Shown one piece after another: positions 44,041 to 46,276 of a stretch of DNA of 46,276 bases (within the stretch, counting starts at the first letter, position 1; every line of letters starts with the position of its first letter). The stretch lies in NCBI GenBank assembly GCA_900752285.1, contig CAADUW010000128.1, positions 1-46,276 on the forward strand, in the 5' to 3' direction. This DNA is from an uncultured Oscillospiraceae bacterium. Its GTDB lineage: Bacteria > Bacillota > Clostridia > Oscillospirales > Oscillospiraceae. A program made the position numbers and the translations under genes. The notes under the pieces were generated by a model that was given only the letters and a program-made list of their open reading frames with translations, was not told where the DNA came from and made no database searches.

Positions 44041-45153
44041 ATGGCAAAACATAAACGAAGGACCGCTTTGCTTACGGCACTTCTGATTCTGTCCCTCTGG
44101 GGCTGCAGTGCCCGGGAGACGGCGGAGGTCTCTGTCCGGACACAGACGGAAACGCGGTCTGTTACAGTGGAAGTGCCGTCTGCGGAGACGGAGCCCCCCA
44201 CTACGGAGGAAACGCAGCCCCCCACTACGGAGGAAACGCAGCCGCCGGAGGAACGGTATACCATCACCTTTGCCGGGGACTGTACTTTTGGTGGGACGGA
44301 TGCTCTTCGGAGCGCCGGTGTGGGATTTCCCAAAACCGTAGGGGAGGATTATGATTATCCCTTCCGGAATGTGCAGTGCTATTTTGCGGACGATGATCTG
44401 ACCCTTATAAATCTGGAGGGGCCGCTGCTGGATCAGGGGGTTCCGGCTCCCGGAAAAACCTTTAATTTCCGAGGCTCCACTGCCTATACCCGAATCCTTA
44501 CGGCGGGCAGTGTGGAGGCGGTAGGCTTTACCAATAACCACACCATGGACTACGGGAAGGCAGGCTACCAGTCCACGCTGGATGCGTTGGACGCGGAGGG
44601 AATCTCCTATGTGGAGCGGGACAGCTACCGGATTCTGACCCTTGGAGAGAACTTTCGGGTTGGTATCTATGGAACACAGTTTCCCTCGGATACGGAAGCC
44701 CTCCTTGCCGGAATTGCGAAAATGCTGGCAGAAGGGGTGGATTTTTCCGTTCTGGATGTTCACTGGGGTACGGAGTACAGCTATACGCCCAGCGCCAACC
44801 AGGTGCGCATCGCCCACGAAGTGATTGATGCGGGCGTGAATGTGATCTGGGGGCAGCATCCCCACGTGCTCCAGCCAATAGAGCAGTATGGGGATGGGAT
44901 TATTTTCTACTCCGTGGGAAATTTCTGCTTTGGCGGAAACAGCAAGCCCCGGGACTTTGACAGCGTGGTGATCCAGCTCCAATTGGTGCGAAAGGCGGAT
45001 GGAACTGTGGAACGGGAACAGGTGGATGTGCACCCAGTGTGCATCAGTTCCAATCCCAAAACCAATAATTATCAGCCGACCCCCTATGACCCCGGTTCGG
45101 AAGCTTATGCCAGAACGCTGGAAAAGCTGAACTGGGCAGAGGGAAAACAGTAA
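44041..45153 (+). CDS. CapA-family lipoprotein (metallophosphatase fold)
   Basis: 370 residues. A signal peptide ends in the lipobox LWGC (Cys22), so it is probably lipid-anchored outside the membrane. A Thr/Glu/Pro-rich linker carries two exact 24-bp repeats (PPTTEETQ twice). The CapA domain follows: ITFAGDCTFGG (metal site), FADDDLTLINLEGPL, VGFTNNHTMDYGKAGY, DVHWGTEYSY and WGQHPHVLQPIEQY. CapA proteins take part in poly-gamma-glutamate export or act on wall polymers; no capB/capC genes lie near, so a polymer role is unproven. I chose ATG 44041 (GAGGG upstream) over GTG 44032. Confidence 0.9.
   Translation: MAKHKRRTALLTALLILSLWGCSARETAEVSVRTQTETRSVTVEVPSAETEPPTTEETQPPTTEETQPPEERYTITFAGDCTFGGTDALRSAGVGFPKTVGEDYDYPFRNVQCYFADDDLTLINLEGPLLDQGVPAPGKTFNFRGSTAYTRILTAGSVEAVGFTNNHTMDYGKAGYQSTLDALDAEGISYVERDSYRILTLGENFRVGIYGTQFPSDTEALLAGIAKMLAEGVDFSVLDVHWGTEYSYTPSANQVRIAHEVIDAGVNVIWGQHPHVLQPIEQYGDGIIFYSVGNFCFGGNSKPRDFDSVVIQLQLVRKADGTVEREQVDVHPVCISSNPKTNNYQPTPYDPGSEAYARTLEKLNWAEGKQ
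44194..44241 (+). repeat. Two exact 24-bp tandem repeats in the CapA linker
   Basis: 44194-44217 and 44218-44241 are identical and encode PPTTEETQ in frame; a third, diverged unit follows. The length could change by slippage without shifting the reading frame. Confidence 0.9.
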
Positions 45154-45204
45154 AAATACGGAAGGCATCAGTCTTCCGGAATGATAAAAGGAGAGCAAAT
45201 ACAG

Positions 45205-46029
45205 ATGAGTTCTTGCAGCGGAAATTGTTCAAACTGCGGTTCTGACTGCGGTGAGCGGAAGGCGGAAAGCCTGCTTGCCAGTCTGAACCCCAAGTCCAGT
45301 GTAAAAAAGGTAATTGCTGTCGTGTCCGGAAAGGGCGGCGTTGGTAAGTCTACCGTTACGTCCCTTCTGGCAGTCGCCATGGCACGGCAGGGTAAGCGGG
45401 TCGGCATTCTGGATGCCGATATTACAGGACCTTCCGTTCCCACTGCCTTTGGTGTGCAGGAGTGTCAGGGCGCAGAGGAGAGCGGATTATATCCTGCGCT
45501 GACCCGCACCGGCATTCAGGTCATGTCCATTAACCTTTTGCTGGATAATCCGGCAGACCCGGTTGTCTGGCGGGGGCCGGTGATTGCCGGCGCAGTCAAG
45601 CAGTTCTGGACGGACGTGATCTGGGAAGATGTAGACTACCTGTTTGTGGATATGCCTCCCGGAACCGGAGACGTACCTCTGACGGTGTTTCAGAGCATTC
45701 CGGTGGATGGCGTTGTGATCGTGACCAGCCCGCAGGATCTGGTTTCCATGATCGTCACCAAGGCGGTAAAAATGGCAAACATGATGCATATTCCCGTCCT
45801 TGGATTTGTAGAGAACTATTCCTACCTCCGCTGCCCGGACTGCGGAAAGAAAATCAGTGTCTTTGGAGAAAGCCATCTGGACGAGACTGCGGCCAAACTG
45901 GAAATTCCCGTCCTTGCACGTTTGCCCATTGACCCGGCAGTTGCCGGTGCCTTTGACAACGGCATGATGGAAACGGTGGATACGGCTGCCGTGGAACCTG
46001 TGATCGCGGCAATTCAGGCACAGAAATAA
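45205..46029 (+). CDS. Mrp/NBP35-family iron-sulfur carrier ATPase
   Basis: 274 residues. A P-loop ATPase thought to carry and deliver iron-sulfur clusters. An N-terminal cysteine cluster (C4, C8, C11, C15; CxxxCxxCxxxC) precedes the deviant Walker A GKGGVGKST (42-50), DADITGPSVP (switch I), and VDMPPGTGDVPLTV (switch II). A CPDC pair near residue 213 may bind the bridging cluster. The start is ATG 45205, with AAAGGAGAG upstream; the ATG at 45181 lacks a ribosome site. It is separated from CapA by a short GGAAG/CTTCC hairpin. No terminator is visible before 46173. Confidence 0.93.
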   Translation: MSSCSGNCSNCGSDCGERKAESLLASLNPKSSVKKVIAVVSGKGGVGKSTVTSLLAVAMARQGKRVGILDADITGPSVPTAFGVQECQGAEESGLYPALTRTGIQVMSINLLLDNPADPVVWRGPVIAGAVKQFWTDVIWEDVDYLFVDMPPGTGDVPLTVFQSIPVDGVVIVTSPQDLVSMIVTKAVKMANMMHIPVLGFVENYSYLRCPDCGKKISVFGESHLDETAAKLEIPVLARLPIDPAVAGAFDNGMMETVDTAAVEPVIAAIQAQK

Positions 46030-46172
46030 AGAAAGCAGGCGCTGCAAGGGGGATCGTAAAATAACGAGAGCGTTCCCAGGAAAATCTGCGGAATAAAAAA
46101 TGTCATTGTGAACCGGGTACGGATGTATAGAAATGGCGTCCTGCTTAAACAAGAGCTTGATGATTGAGTTAT

Positions 46173-46276
46173 GGCAGCACCGCGCAATTCGGCAAGAAGT
46201 CTCAGACAGGATTTTTGCGCCAATTCAAAGTTTGGAAAACGAAGGAATACTGTATGTATTTCTCGTTTTTCAAACT
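46173..46276 (+). repeat. Dispersed repeat R2, copy C (cut by window edge)
   Basis: It begins GGCAGCACCGCGCAATTCGG and matches 14814-14917 with about 3 mismatches over the first 89 bp, and 167-255 inverted. It includes the hairpin arms AGTTTGGAAAACGA and TCGTTTTTCAAACT. The right end lies outside the window. The gap 46030-46172 holds nothing I recognise. Confidence 0.8.

Overview
The window looks like chromosomal core DNA of a spore-forming Clostridia member, probably an Oscillospirales/Oscillospiraceae relative. That placement is inferred from gene content and order (gdpP-rplI-dnaB-tilS-hpt-ftsH; scpA-scpB-DUF2953-ytfJ-dacB-rluB; SRP RNA-dnaX-ybaB-recR; alaS behind a T-box; comEC-holA), from sporulation genes (spoIID, ytfJ, a DacB-like carboxypeptidase), from a fairly high GC content and from AGGAGG-type ribosome sites. 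No 16S gene is present, so the rank is not firm.

Layout. Positions 1-300 hold two dispersed repeats. 304-5701 carry a patatin-like lipase, cardiolipin synthase (the only + strand gene here), a tRNA-dihydrouridine synthase and RNase J. 6145-13844 is one + strand transcription unit (gdpP, rplI, dnaB, tilS, hpt, ftsH) with a near-consensus promoter and a strong terminator. 13845-15270 is a small degraded accessory island: an XRE/membrane/zinc-ribbon gene, an open frame continuing past its stop, a 161-bp MITE-like element and a beheaded histidine kinase. It ends beside tRNA-Ala(CGC). 15607-17057 is a CaCA-family antiporter behind a yybP-ykoY (Mn2+) type riboswitch and terminator. 17089-21543 hold an E2-like acyltransferase, spoIID, a TGS/uridine-kinase fusion and a small membrane protein.

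21641-26114 is the scpA-rluB unit (chromosome segregation, spore and wall genes, rRNA pseudouridine synthase). 26337-31838 hold an RpiR regulator overlapping a BaiN-like flavoprotein, acpP, SRP RNA, dnaX, ybaB and recR. 31836-34950 have a DMT transporter and, divergently, pepF with a coupled 88-aa unknown. 35004-46029 hold T-box-alaS, comEC, holA, an RNase M5-like toprim protein, an ABC-F ATPase, a CapA-like lipoprotein and an Mrp ATPase. The right edge is a third copy of a repeat also found at the left edge, in inverted orientation.

The most noteworthy non-genic signals are: (a) two families of short inverted-repeat elements (MITE-like), one with a central hairpin whose arms co-vary between copies; (b) a recurrent sigma-A-type promoter with the -35 box TTGCA(A/C/T) and an exact 17-bp spacer (8 of 12 promoters found by eye); (c) the Mn2+-riboswitch/antiporter pairing. 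No CRISPR array, prophage, complete insertion sequence or obvious new defence system was seen; most of the window is ordinary housekeeping DNA.
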